A stretch of DNA of 20,202 nt, from positions 1 to 20,202 of IMG/VR virus record IMGVR_UViG_3300031977_001791, one strand, 5' to 3'. Each line of letters starts with the position of its first letter. Position 1 is the first letter of the stretch. Origin of the DNA: a virus. The position numbers were made by a program, and so were the translations under genes. This document shows, piece by piece, positions 1 through 7,188 of this stretch. The notes beneath the pieces are model-generated. The model was not told the origin of the DNA and ran no database searches. It saw only the letters and a list, made by a program, of their open reading frames with translations.

Positions 1-1
1 C

Positions 2-91
2 AAGCTAGTGCCTTTATTAACAGCAGCTTTACAAGAAGCATTAGAACGAATTGAAACATTAGAAGCCACTGTAAACGGTGGAGGAGCATAA
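2..91 (+). CDS. Tail fibre/spike protein, C-terminal end only (partial)
   Basis: The reading frame is open from base 2 to a TAA at 89-91, so only the last 29 residues are in the window. They form an amphipathic helix with the pattern L-V-P-L-L-x-x-A-L-Q-E-A followed by I-x-x-L-E. This pattern is typical of the last helix of peptidase S74 (intramolecular chaperone) domains, which end many phage tail fibres and tailspikes, trimerise the fibre and are then cleaved off. Position fits, because podoviral ejection proteins follow directly, one base after the stop. The family call rests on a short motif only, and another coiled-coil tail protein is possible. Confidence 0.55.
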   Translation, partial: KLVPLLTAALQEALERIETLEATVNGGGA

Positions 92-92
92 C

Positions 93-911
93 ATGAGTAT
101 TTTTTCAGACGCTTTATCGAGTCTTTTAGGAGGCACGCAAGCAGCAGGCTTAATTTCTGGATTAGTAGGAGCAGGTGGCTTAGGTTACATCACAGAAAAA
201 GGGATTGATCAAGCTAGACAACTACCTTCTGATTTAGCCACAGCCGCTGAAGGTATTGGGGCAAGAGTAGGTCAAGCTGCTGAGTTTAGACCTTACTCTG
301 TAACAACAGGTGCAGGTGGTGCTCAGTTTGATAGTAGTGGTATGACACAGACTCTTGGTGCTGATGCTCAAGCCACTGTTGATGCTCTAATGCAACAGGC
401 TTCACAACAAGCAGGTATGATAGGTAGTGTTACTCCTGAACAGCTTATGTCTCAAATGACAGCCCTACGCCAACCTGAGCAGGAAAGAGCACAACTAGGA
501 CTAGAGAATAGACTAGCGGCTCAAGGTCGCTTAGGAGTCCAGACAGACGCTTATGGAGGCACTCCTGAGCAACTAGCTATGCAGAAAGCTATTCAGGAAC
601 AACAATCTGCTGATGCACTAGCGTCTATTCAAGGTGCTCGTCAGTTGCAAGGTATGGACATTCAGAATCTTACAGGTATGTTAGGTGCTGCAGGTATTCC
701 ACAGCAACAGCTCACAGCGGCTATGCAGCCTGCAATGACTGGTTTAGGTTTAGCTCAAAACCCTGCTCAGTTACAGGCACAAGCTATTGCTAACTTAGGA
801 CAGCAACAACTACAAGCTATTCCTTCTGCTATGAATGCTGAAGCGTTATTACGTCAAGCACAGGTTGAGGGTTTGATTAATATTCTTGGTTTAGCAGGAG
901 GTAAAAAATAA
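93..911 (+). CDS. Virion protein, probable DNA-ejection protein (first of three)
   Basis: This 272-residue protein starts at ATG 93. The SD GGAGGAG at 80-86, six bases upstream, decides against the in-frame GTG at 78. A glycine-rich hydrophobic stretch lies at residues 17-32, and the rest is rich in Gln and Ala with repeated G-x-x-Q patterns. It carries an F-R-P-Y-S-V-T segment near residue 71 and a later L-E-N-R-L-x-A-Q-G-R-L-G block, which I associate with virion proteins encoded beside the tail genes of marine podoviruses. By position and composition it is probably an internal or ejection protein that leaves the capsid with the DNA and helps span the host envelope, analogous to T7 gp14. 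This role is inferred. Its TAA overlaps the next ATG (TAATG). Confidence 0.6.
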   Translation: MSIFSDALSSLLGGTQAAGLISGLVGAGGLGYITEKGIDQARQLPSDLATAAEGIGARVGQAAEFRPYSVTTGAGGAQFDSSGMTQTLGADAQATVDALMQQASQQAGMIGSVTPEQLMSQMTALRQPEQERAQLGLENRLAAQGRLGVQTDAYGGTPEQLAMQKAIQEQQSADALASIQGARQLQGMDIQNLTGMLGAAGIPQQQLTAAMQPAMTGLGLAQNPAQLQAQAIANLGQQQLQAIPSAMNAEALLRQAQVEGLINILGLAGGKK

Positions 912-2197
912 TGCCTACAGCAAAAGAACAGTTATTGTCAATGATGAGCCCACAAGCGGCTCGTCTACTAGACCAACAAATGCGTAGCCAACAAGTAGCG
1001 CAGCGTTCTCAGGGGGCAGGAATGCTCTCTGGGCTTGTTCAGGCTTACACTGGTATGTCTGATGCGTTCCAAGGTATTACAAGTGGTATGCCTATGGGGG
1101 CTAATGAGCTAGATCAACAGCGCAAAGCAGAAGTTATTAAGAAAGCTGAAGATGAAAAGAAAACTCAAAGAGGTTTAGCCACTGCTGAAATATCTACACT
1201 TGTTAAGCAGAAGATTGCTTCAAAAGAAATCACACTGGAAGAAGGTACAGCTCTTGTTAGGCAAGTGGCTCAAGGGTTGATTTCTTTTGATGATGCCTTG
1301 AAAGCTTTCAATGTGGCAGACAGTGGGGAGTGGCGTTCACTTGGGGATGCTAAAACTATCTATAACACTAAAACTGGTGAAAAGAAAACTGTTGGTGATG
1401 CTAATAGCTACGATATGTTAACACCTAAAGACATTTTACAATATGGTGCATACTACACTACTGATAGTTTAGAGAAATGGCAAAATAGTATTTCTCCAGA
1501 AAATCCTTCAGGTGATGTATCTCTACTGAAAACTGTTTCTAAGGAAACTAAAACTACGGCAGGGGTTCAGAAGGCTTACGACTCTCGTCAACAAGAGATG
1601 AATCTTCACCGTTCTCGTGCAGGTAAGTTGGAAGGATTAGCCGCTAACTTAGAGATTAATGCTGAGGATATGTCGTCAGGTGCTAAAGCTACTGTAGAGG
1701 GTTTGGCTAAAGAGCTGTTTGGTACACAAGATTATGAAAGTATTTTGAGAACTCAAGTAGAGGAGATGAGAGCACAAGTGGCTATTTCTAACCTCCCCCC
1801 AGGGGTTGCTTCTGACGCAGACGTAGCTTTAGTATTACGTGGCACTCTCCCTGCTAACGCAGACCCTAGAACACAGGCTAGGTTTTTAAGAGGTATTGCT
1901 AAAATAGAAAAAGCTAAAGCAGAGGCTATTCAAGATATGCAGTTGTATGTAGATAGTCCTGATAATAAAGATAAAAGCCTTATTGGTTATGAAACACATA
2001 GGCTTAAAAGGTTAGCTGTGGAGACATTAGATTATGTTTCATTCAATAGTGATAAAATTCCTAAAGGTGCTGTTGATAAAGCCATTTCAATCATAGATAG
2101 TGGTAATACGTATCAAATTGAAAAAGCTAAGCAAGATTTTATATCAGCTTTTGGGGTTGACTTCGTAACAGCCTATAGAAACTTACAGAGAAATTAA
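911..2197 (+). CDS. Virion protein, probable DNA-ejection protein (second of three)
   Basis: This 428-residue protein starts at an ATG that shares one base with the previous stop, so translation is probably coupled. Residues 60-130 are charged and helical, and 215-345 are helical with a likely coiled coil. The segment L-P-P-G-V-A-S-D at 295-302, followed by G-T-L-P-A-N-A-D, recurs in my memory of podoviral internal virion or injection proteins, where it follows a long helix. There is no signal peptide and no clear membrane segment. The role, entry into the periplasm or cytoplasm with the genome, is inferred from position between two similar virion genes. No enzymatic motif is visible. Confidence 0.6.
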   Translation: MPTAKEQLLSMMSPQAARLLDQQMRSQQVAQRSQGAGMLSGLVQAYTGMSDAFQGITSGMPMGANELDQQRKAEVIKKAEDEKKTQRGLATAEISTLVKQKIASKEITLEEGTALVRQVAQGLISFDDALKAFNVADSGEWRSLGDAKTIYNTKTGEKKTVGDANSYDMLTPKDILQYGAYYTTDSLEKWQNSISPENPSGDVSLLKTVSKETKTTAGVQKAYDSRQQEMNLHRSRAGKLEGLAANLEINAEDMSSGAKATVEGLAKELFGTQDYESILRTQVEEMRAQVAISNLPPGVASDADVALVLRGTLPANADPRTQARFLRGIAKIEKAKAEAIQDMQLYVDSPDNKDKSLIGYETHRLKRLAVETLDYVSFNSDKIPKGAVDKAISIIDSGNTYQIEKAKQDFISAFGVDFVTAYRNLQRN

Positions 2198-2206
2198 GGA
2201 GTTGTT

Positions 2207-4456
2207 ATGTCAACAGATAATCTTTTTGGTGAATTTACAGCACAAACCCCTAGTCAACCTAACATGACTCCTCAAGAAGTACCTCAATTAAACAGTGGTA
2301 ATATGTTTGAGGAGTATGCACCGCCTAAAAGCTCTCCTGATTTAGCCTCAAGTCAGGAAGTTGAGGAGGTTGCAGATTTTGATGAAGTGGCAGGTGCGCT
2401 TGTGTTTCTTGAAGGTCTAACCTTTGGTTTTTCTGATGAGATTGGTTTAGGGGTTATGGCAGGTGTTCAGGCAATTACGTCTGATGAGGATATCGGTGAT
2501 ATATACGATAGAGAGCGTGCTGAGTATAAGGCTAGGTTGAAAGAGTTTGAAAATGCCAATCCTATAGCCGCCACTGCTCTAGAGGTGGGAGGTGCTATTG
2601 CAAACCCTCTAAACTTCATGGGGAAAATAAAGGGTGCTGTGCAGTTAGGCGCACGAGCTATGGGTGAAGGTGCTTTATACGGTTTGGGTAAGGGGGAGAG
2701 CTTAGAAGATAGAGCAACTAAAGCGGCTGAAGGTGCGGCTTACGGTTTAGCAGGTGCAGGAATTGTAAGTGCAGGTGGATTCCTGTTGAAAGGCGCTTTT
2801 GGGCGGAGAGTTGCAGAGGATTTAGAAAAAGCTGATGGCTCGTTCACTCCTATAACATTAGCTATAAAAGAAACAGATGGCGGTGTTGCTGATTTCGTAA
2901 GACGTGGGTACCGTGATGTAATTGCCCCTTCATTTGGTGGGAGTGTTGTTAGGGAGCAAGAGAATGTTTTCATTCAAGGTGTTCAAACTGCTGAGAGTGT
3001 AGCTAAGAAAAACCTAGAGGATTTAAAGGTTTTAGCTAAAAAAGAAATTGCTGAAGTTAACAATGGGCTTAGAACGGGTGTTGAAGACATAAATGAAAAG
3101 CTTGCACAGTCTAAGGCTATTGTAGCTGATGAGGCTGAAGACGCCAAAGATGTTATAACACGATTTTATTCCAATTTAGACCAAAATGTAGTTAATGGTG
3201 TATCTCGTCAAGCTAAGAAAGCTAAAGAGTTAAAGGAAGGGATGGAGACAGGGTTTAGGGTGCAGGCTTTCAATGCGTCATTACCTAGCGCAACTCTCAA
3301 AGCTGATAGGGACTTTATCCTTAATGCAACTACACCTAACCAACAGCTTGAGCGTCTAAGTCAAGTGTGGGCTAGTAGAGGATTTAGTTCTATTAAGGGT
3401 AAGAAGTATAAATTTAACATAGATGATTTAGCAAGCCGTATTCGTGGCAAGTTAGAAGGTCAAGAGTTTCTACGTTGGGTGGGTGAAACTAAGGATGGTA
3501 TTGGCACTTTTGTAAATAAGAATGTAGCTTTGATTGCTGATGACATTGTGGATGGTAAGATAGATGGAGCTAGATTAGCCGCTATTCGTTCAGGTGTTGG
3601 TAGAGCCGCAGGTCAAAAATCAGACGTTGTGGAAACTGCTGTGTTAGAGCAAGTTAGGGATGCTATTGATGATATCATCTTTAAACAACTTACACCTAAA
3701 CAACGTAAGGCTTTTAACGCAGATAAAAAGGCTTGGCAAACTAACACTGTGCTAAGAAAGGTTGTAGAGGATAACTCTGCTGAAGTAGGTAAGCGTGGTG
3801 TGTTCACACCTGAAGATTGGGTAAAGACAATTAAAAAGGTGAGTCCGTATTCGGCTCGTATAGGTAAAGGTGCTTTACGTGATGAGGCGGAGAGTATAGG
3901 TTTATCTATCAAGAAGCTCGATGAAGGTGTCAAGGCTAGTGCTAAATCACTTTCGGATAAACTCTCTATGCGTAAACAACGTGAACTTACTCGACAAAAG
4001 AAGATTAAGCAGGCTAAGCAAGCTAAGTTGAGAAGTGATGCTACAAAGTTGAAAAGACAAATGCGTCAAGAGGCTGAGTTTGCTAAAGATTTTGCCGATA
4101 ACAAAGTGGGGCAGGATAAGTTGGTTGCTGAGATAGCTTCTATTGACAGTGAGATTAAACGCCTTAACCAACTACGTTCACCTGCAAGACCTACTTGGTA
4201 TCACGTTATGGCGGCTAACAATATGTTGGGTGGTGGTATAGCGGCTATTGGAAATGTAGGTAAGGCTACAGGAATGACAGCTTTATCTGCTACAGGTTTA
4301 GGACGGGCTTTAGCTTCCCCAACAGGTCAGAAAGTAGTGGTAGGTCAGACAGCAACACAACAAGCATTGATGCGAGGTGTTGAAGGGGCTGAGCAGGGTG
4401 TGTTACGTATGTCTCCTTTACTGGCTAAGGGTATGTTGTCAGGTACTGAGCAGTAG
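2207..4456 (+). CDS. Large internal virion protein, probable DNA-ejection protein (third of three)
   Basis: This 749-residue protein starts at ATG 2207 with SD AAGGAG at 2196-2201. A disordered N-terminus (1-50) leads to the motif L-T-F-G-F-S-D-E-I-G at 71-80, then a charged helix, then a small-residue, Gly/Ala-rich region at about 125-200 that could insert in a membrane. This order is common in large internal virion proteins of phages and prophages. Lys/Glu-rich helices at about 260-320 and 585-660 look like coiled coils. A second Gly/Ala-rich hydrophobic stretch lies at about 670-700. No lytic transglycosylase motif is evident, unlike T7 gp16. It is the last gene of this rightward block and stops nine bases before a hairpin. 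Confidence 0.6.
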   Translation: MSTDNLFGEFTAQTPSQPNMTPQEVPQLNSGNMFEEYAPPKSSPDLASSQEVEEVADFDEVAGALVFLEGLTFGFSDEIGLGVMAGVQAITSDEDIGDIYDRERAEYKARLKEFENANPIAATALEVGGAIANPLNFMGKIKGAVQLGARAMGEGALYGLGKGESLEDRATKAAEGAAYGLAGAGIVSAGGFLLKGAFGRRVAEDLEKADGSFTPITLAIKETDGGVADFVRRGYRDVIAPSFGGSVVREQENVFIQGVQTAESVAKKNLEDLKVLAKKEIAEVNNGLRTGVEDINEKLAQSKAIVADEAEDAKDVITRFYSNLDQNVVNGVSRQAKKAKELKEGMETGFRVQAFNASLPSATLKADRDFILNATTPNQQLERLSQVWASRGFSSIKGKKYKFNIDDLASRIRGKLEGQEFLRWVGETKDGIGTFVNKNVALIADDIVDGKIDGARLAAIRSGVGRAAGQKSDVVETAVLEQVRDAIDDIIFKQLTPKQRKAFNADKKAWQTNTVLRKVVEDNSAEVGKRGVFTPEDWVKTIKKVSPYSARIGKGALRDEAESIGLSIKKLDEGVKASAKSLSDKLSMRKQRELTRQKKIKQAKQAKLRSDATKLKRQMRQEAEFAKDFADNKVGQDKLVAEIASIDSEIKRLNQLRSPARPTWYHVMAANNMLGGGIAAIGNVGKATGMTALSATGLGRALASPTGQKVVVGQTATQQALMRGVEGAEQGVLRMSPLLAKGMLSGTEQ

Positions 4457-4464
4457 TAGTGGGA

Positions 4465-4482
4465 GGGGGACACTCGTCCCCT
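4465..4482. terminator. Hairpin between convergent operons, possible bidirectional terminator
   Basis: Arms GGGGAC (4466-4471) and GTCCCC (4476-4481) pair perfectly around the loop ACTC, with a possible extra G-T pair at 4465/4482. The hairpin sits where the rightward virion operon meets the end of the leftward small-gene unit, and overlaps the stop of the latter. Neither strand has a clear T-tract, so intrinsic termination is likely but not certain. Confidence 0.45.
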
Positions 4483-4681
4483 ATTCCCCTAGTATCTCCA
4501 ACATCTCATCTCCGTTGAAGAAAGTTCCTAGCTTAATCTTGAAGAAGCCAATGTTAACCTCTACACCACTGTGGAAGTAGATGTCAAAACCCTCCTCCTC
4601 AAATGAAGCCCAGAAGGGAGCAAACTTACGCCTCTCAATACCAAACACAAAGCCATTGAATAAGCTCACTTGAATATCCAT
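4481..4681 (-). CDS. Small hypothetical protein
   Basis: This 66-residue protein starts at ATG 4681. The SD AGGAGA overlaps the stop of the upstream gene, which fits coupled translation. The sequence is rich in Phe (about ten) and acidic residues, with alternating hydrophobic positions that suggest a small beta-rich domain. I do not recognise a family. It is the last gene of a two-gene unit that lies beyond the main early terminator, and its stop touches the hairpin at 4465-4482. Confidence 0.6.
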   Translation of the reverse strand: MDIQVSLFNGFVFGIERRKFAPFWASFEEEGFDIYFHSGVEVNIGFFKIKLGTFFNGDEMLEILGE

Positions 4682-4690
4682 TACATTCTC

Positions 4691-4894
4691 CTAGTCTAAA
4701 TTCTCATCGTACAAGTCTTCTTCCTCCTCTTCCATACCATAGCCCATAACAAGCTCATGGAGTTTGTAATAATTTTCTTCAATGATGTAATCAAAGTTTT
4801 CCACTAAGTCTTCAGATGAAATCTCTAGGGCTTCCATAAGCGTTATCTCATCTACCTTTATCAGGTTTTCTTTCAATTCTTCTATAGTTAGCAT
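4691..4894 (-). CDS. Small, highly acidic hypothetical protein
   Basis: This 67-residue protein has 23 Asp/Glu and only 3 Lys by my count, so the net charge is about -20. The N-terminal 50 residues look helical, and the C-terminus carries a run of five Glu followed by more acidic residues. The start is ATG 4894, with GGAAA upstream as a modest SD. It is the first gene after a candidate promoter (4973-5002). Such acidity could mean a DNA mimic or an inhibitor of a DNA-binding host protein, but no family is recognisable. Confidence 0.6.
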   Translation of the reverse strand: MLTIEELKENLIKVDEITLMEALEISSEDLVENFDYIIEENYYKLHELVMGYGMEEEEEDLYDENLD

Positions 4895-4954
4895 ACTGTT
4901 TCCAAGTGTGTTGCGTATTGTTTGTGTTTGTTGTACAATTTTTCTCGTAAACCT

Positions 4955-4973
4955 TAGCTAAGTTTAATAGCTA
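4955..4973. repeat. Paired TAGCTA palindromes at a predicted transcription start
   Basis: The 6-bp palindrome TAGCTA occurs at 4955-4960 and 4968-4973, 13 bases apart, overlapping the edge of the -10 box and the predicted start. The position suits an operator, but the motif is short and could be chance. Confidence 0.3.
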
Positions 4974-5002
4974 TTATCTTTAAACTCAGTTGAAGTGTGC
5001 AA
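4973..5002 (-). promoter_or_regulatory. Sigma70-type promoter for the last two leftward genes
   Basis: On the minus strand, TTGCAC (4997-5002) and GATAAT (4973-4978) are separated by 18 bases. The promoter lies just beyond the terminator at 5011-5040 and upstream of the genes at 4894 and 4681, which would otherwise depend on readthrough. A duplicated TAGCTA lies at the predicted start. Confidence 0.5.
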
Positions 5003-5010
5003 ACATCATG

Positions 5011-5040
5011 AAAAATTTAAGGGGGTGTAGTGCCCCCCTT
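5011..5040 (-). terminator. Rho-independent terminator of the leftward replication operon
   Basis: Read on the minus strand, AAGGGGG and CCCCCTT form a 7-bp stem (5034-5040 with 5019-5025) around an 8-base loop. A further AAA is followed by TTTTT (5011-5015 on plus is AAAAA). It begins three bases after the TGA of the gene at 5044, an ideal place and form for an intrinsic terminator. Confidence 0.85.
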
Positions 5041-5043
5041 ATT

Positions 5044-5418
5044 TCATCCCTCAAGCTCAATAGAGCGTTTAATACTAGCAATAGCCTCCTCTTTATCCTG
5101 AACACTTCCTTTATGTCCACGTAAGCCACTACACAGCATTTTCTTTAAAGCATGTTGCATAGCAGGGCATGTTACATTAAAACCCTTTAGAACGTCATAC
5201 ACGTCCACTGAGACACCCTTAACAGTACGGATGTATTTGTTTGTATCTTGTTGAGGGAGAGAGTCTACATAAGCCTCCCATTCTAGATTGCGTTTAAGGA
5301 CAGGAGACTCTTTCTCAGGAATAAACTTGCCATATCTGTTCTCAATCTCCTTCAGGTGTTCACGCATATCCGCATCACAAGTGTATCGAGTGTCGTCATA
5401 ATATTTAGAATGTGCCAT
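5044..5418 (-). CDS. Conserved phage protein of unknown function
   Basis: This 124-residue protein has a charged N-terminal half. Its C-terminal half reads V-D-V-Y-D-V-L-x-x-F-N-V-T-x-P-A-x-Q-H-A, then L-x-x-G-x-R-G-H-K-G and a final amphipathic helix S-I-x-R-S-I-E-L. I recall this pattern at the end of many small early proteins of marine and enteric phages, but no function is established to my knowledge. The ATG at 5418 shares its T with the TAA of the upstream gene (TAATG). It is the last gene before the strong terminator. Confidence 0.7.
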   Translation of the reverse strand: MAHSKYYDDTRYTCDADMREHLKEIENRYGKFIPEKESPVLKRNLEWEAYVDSLPQQDTNKYIRTVKGVSVDVYDVLKGFNVTCPAMQHALKKMLCSGLRGHKGSVQDKEEAIASIKRSIELEG

Positions 5419-5594
5419 TACAGCTTCTCCTCTAATAGTTTAGCCATTGCATCAGTGATTGCTTCAGCTAAGTGTTCATCTTTTCCACATACAAAAGTGT
5501 ATTCAGTAGATATACCAACAAGTTTAATTTGAATAACGTGTCCATTACTCACCTTGTACACATCTACTTTCTCAATATAAGTTTGGTCTTTCAT
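5418..5594 (-). CDS. Small hypothetical protein
   Basis: This 58-residue protein starts at ATG 5594. SD GGAGG lies about 6-10 bases upstream, and the ATG overlaps the thyX stop as TAATG; both argue against the longer frame opening at 5618. It has an alternating hydrophobic N-terminal half (beta strands) and an amphipathic C-terminal helix. I recognise no family. It is coupled to thyX upstream and to the 124-residue gene downstream. Confidence 0.6.
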   Translation of the reverse strand: MKDQTYIEKVDVYKVSNGHVIQIKLVGISTEYTFVCGKDEHLAEAITDAMAKLLEEKL

Positions 5595-6241
5595 TATCTT
5601 TCCTCCAGTGCTTTCCACGAGATAGGGAACTTAGGCTCTACCTCCCTCTTTAACAACTCTGCAAAATCTTTAGCCTCAACCTGCGCCCCATCTCCACTGC
5701 GTAAACTATACACATGAAAGAAGGCTAGTAGATTACCAGACCATATAAAGTTCACCATCATGCTCTGTGGGAGTAACATACGTGCCATTTCAGGTGCTAC
5801 TCCGCTCTCTAAGAAGTTTCTATAATCTTCTAGGGAGTCCTCAATAATAACCTTATAGCTCTTTTGTAAATGGTTGTTAAAAGGGTGGGCACCTGCACTT
5901 CCCTGCTTTATAGACTTATCAGGACGTTCACGCCACTCTGTCACGTCATAGAACTCTGGTTCACTGTCTATGTAGCGTCTGCTTTCCTCATTCCATGTAA
6001 GACCTGCTTGGTGTTTCATGAGCTGTCGTGCTAAGAACAGTGGCACTTTACATTTAAGTTGAATGAAGTTGTGACGGAATGGTGTGTCGTGTCTGTGTTT
6101 AGCTAAATACTTAATCAGCTTTTCATCTTTCAGGTCTAGATCCTGCACTTCCCTAGCGAATGATACTCTAGCGGAGTTGACGACACTGAGGTCGCCTCCT
6201 GCACTGTTCACCAATTCTACTGATTGCTTTACTAATTTCAT
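5594..6241 (-). CDS. thyX: Flavin-dependent thymidylate synthase ThyX
   Basis: This 215-residue protein matches the family's usual 210-250. ThyX makes dTMP from dUMP with methylene-tetrahydrofolate, FAD and NADPH, acting as a cytoplasmic tetramer. R73-Q74, N84-E85, S87-x-R89-Y90 and the late R154 (M-A-R, LLP) and L-R181 with A-Q-x-E match the substrate- and FAD-binding positions of Thermotoga ThyX (Q75, S88, R90, R147, R174). The signature R-H-R-x7-S is altered: K76-H77-Q78 replaces R-H-R, and the gap to Ser is eight residues. I recall K-H-Q forms in other marine phages. The start at 6241 has SD GGAGG and overlaps the MazG-like stop (ATGA). Together these two genes supply thymidine nucleotides and clear other NTPs during replication. 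Confidence 0.93.
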   Translation of the reverse strand: MKLVKQSVELVNSAGGDLSVVNSARVSFAREVQDLDLKDEKLIKYLAKHRHDTPFRHNFIQLKCKVPLFLARQLMKHQAGLTWNEESRRYIDSEPEFYDVTEWRERPDKSIKQGSAGAHPFNNHLQKSYKVIIEDSLEDYRNFLESGVAPEMARMLLPQSMMVNFIWSGNLLAFFHVYSLRSGDGAQVEAKDFAELLKREVEPKFPISWKALEER

Positions 6242-6558
6242 TCTTCCTCCTTGACAAACACACCATCTACCATCTTGCCCTTACGGTCTTTGATGTCGTT
6301 GTATGCGTGTTCTAAACACTGTTCTAATGTTAAGCCGTTACGCTCTGCAATGTTGATTAAGACAACCATAATGTCTCCTATAGCGTCTTTGGCTTCGGTA
6401 TTTTCGATAGTGGACACAAATAATTTATCGTGTATTAAGGCTTCATGCAACTCCAATACTTCTTCCATTAACTTACTGAATTGCGCTAAGTCAGTAGACC
6501 AATCAATTAGATTACGGTCGTGATGCCATTGTTTTACTTGTTCAATTAGTTTATTCAT
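6238..6558 (-). CDS. MazG-like nucleotide pyrophosphohydrolase
   Basis: MazG-type enzymes hydrolyse NTPs or (d)NTPs, or alarmone in some phages, to monophosphate and pyrophosphate. This form has 106 residues from ATG 6558, chosen for its AAGGTG SD; longer in-frame ATGs at 6591 and 6576 lack one. Metal-binding E32-E33-x-x-E36 and D58-A-I-G-D62 are present, as is the I-K-D-R-K-G segment common near the C-terminus of phage MazG-like proteins. The canonical E of E-x-x-D is Ala here, preceded by D58, a form I recall from phages. It overlaps thyX by four bases. The first 15 residues are echoed by the small ORF at 6744-6821. Confidence 0.85.
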   Translation of the reverse strand: MNKLIEQVKQWHHDRNLIDWSTDLAQFSKLMEEVLELHEALIHDKLFVSTIENTEAKDAIGDIMVVLINIAERNGLTLEQCLEHAYNDIKDRKGKMVDGVFVKEEE

Positions 6559-6580
6559 TTTTTCACCTTTATACATTTCA

Positions 6581-6751
6581 TTACTGAACATCCCAATATT
6601 CTATCGTAACGTATGTACCTTTAATTCCTTTGCGTTGTTGTTTTTCTTTAAATACTTCAGCCTTAGTTAGCGTGTCGGTTACAGCTATAATCTGAGTTTC
6701 ACGCATTTCGTTATACTCAATCACTATAAGCACAGATTTTTGTTCACTCAT
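6581..6751 (-). CDS. Small hypothetical protein
   Basis: This 56-residue protein starts at ATG 6751. SD GGGAG with a six-base spacer decides against the longer frame that opens with TTG at 6811. A beta-rich N-terminus (V-L-I-V-I-E-Y) is followed by a helix and a final strand (T-Y-V-T-I-E-Y). I recognise no family. The start overlaps the end of the 25-codon ORF at 6744-6821 by eight bases, so the two are probably coupled. Confidence 0.6.
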   Translation of the reverse strand: MSEQKSVLIVIEYNEMRETQIIAVTDTLTKAEVFKEKQQRKGIKGTYVTIEYWDVQ

Positions 6752-6821
6752 CACACTCTCCCAACAATTCAAATAGTTTGCGGTCATAATGCCATTGTTT
6801 AATTTTTTCAATTACTTTCAT
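6744..6821 (-). CDS. 25-residue ORF resembling the MazG-like N-terminus (fragment or micropeptide)
   Basis: ATG 6821 follows an AGAAGGA SD-like stretch, and the frame ends at TGA 6744. Its residues V-I-E-K-I-K-Q-W-H-Y-D-R-K-L align with L-I-E-Q-V-K-Q-W-H-H-D-R-N-L at the start of the MazG-like protein encoded 263 bases downstream, and the two genes share a 12-base identity (AAACAATGGCAT). After about 17 residues the similarity stops. It is either a remnant of a duplicated mazG-like gene kept as a translated leader for the gene at 6751, or a functional micropeptide. It is too short for a database family. Confidence 0.45.
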   Translation of the reverse strand: MKVIEKIKQWHYDRKLFELLGECDE

Positions 6822-6850
6822 TTTATCTTATCCTTCTAAATTTAAAATAT

Positions 6851-6884
6851 CACAATAAGCTAATTATCGCTCGACACAATAAGC
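6851..6884. repeat. Direct repeat CACAATAAGC (x2) in an intergenic gap
   Basis: Identical 10-mers lie at 6851-6860 and 6875-6884, 24 bases apart, in the roughly 90-base gap between the genes at 6910 and 6821. This is one of the few real gaps in the leftward arm. No convincing promoter is visible here, although GATAAT occurs between the repeats on the minus strand. It may be a protein-binding or processing site. Confidence 0.3.
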
Positions 6885-6909
6885 GAATAGTGATACATCT
6901 TTAATTCTA

Positions 6910-7188
6910 CTAATGCCCCACTAAACCTGAACGGGGGTAGTATCTATCCTCTATGAATTCATTGTCACACCACTCAGCATAAACTAAGTAGATAAACCCC
7001 ACTCTAGCTAGAGCTTCTAGTTCTATTTCAAATGTGTCATCCCCCACAGGGAAGTCTGCATTAAAGTATTTAACGACAGGAGTACGCTGACCATGTAATT
7101 GAGAAACATCCTCTAACTTCACTGCGTAAATATCATCATCGAAGTGTTCAGCGTATGTGTTGTCATTACATACAACAAAGTACATCAT
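6910..7188 (-). CDS. Hypothetical protein
   Basis: This 92-residue acidic protein has alternating hydrophobic and charged residues and several aromatics (Y-L-V-Y-A-E-W), suggesting a small alpha/beta fold. The start at 7188 has GGAG upstream and overlaps the metallophosphoesterase stop as ATGA; a second ATG follows directly at 7185. I recognise no family. It is probably co-translated with the phosphoesterase. Confidence 0.6.
   Translation of the reverse strand: MMYFVVCNDNTYAEHFDDDIYAVKLEDVSQLHGQRTPVVKYFNADFPVGDDTFEIELEALARVGFIYLVYAEWCDNEFIEDRYYPRSGLVGH

Noticed and set aside
78-92. GTG start for the first complete virion gene
   Set aside because: The bases are the SD of the ATG at 93, which has ideal spacing.
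3613-4171. Minus-strand frames opposite the large virion protein
   Set aside because: They are antisense shadows without SD or recognisable pattern, inside a continuous plus-strand gene.
4377-4580. Plus-strand frame across the end of the virion operon
   Set aside because: It is a shadow frame over the ejection gene, the hairpin and the opposite small gene, with no SD.
6559-6591. Longer N-terminus for the MazG-like protein (ATG 6591 or 6576)
   Set aside because: Neither has an SD, and the conserved family segment begins just after the ATG at 6558.
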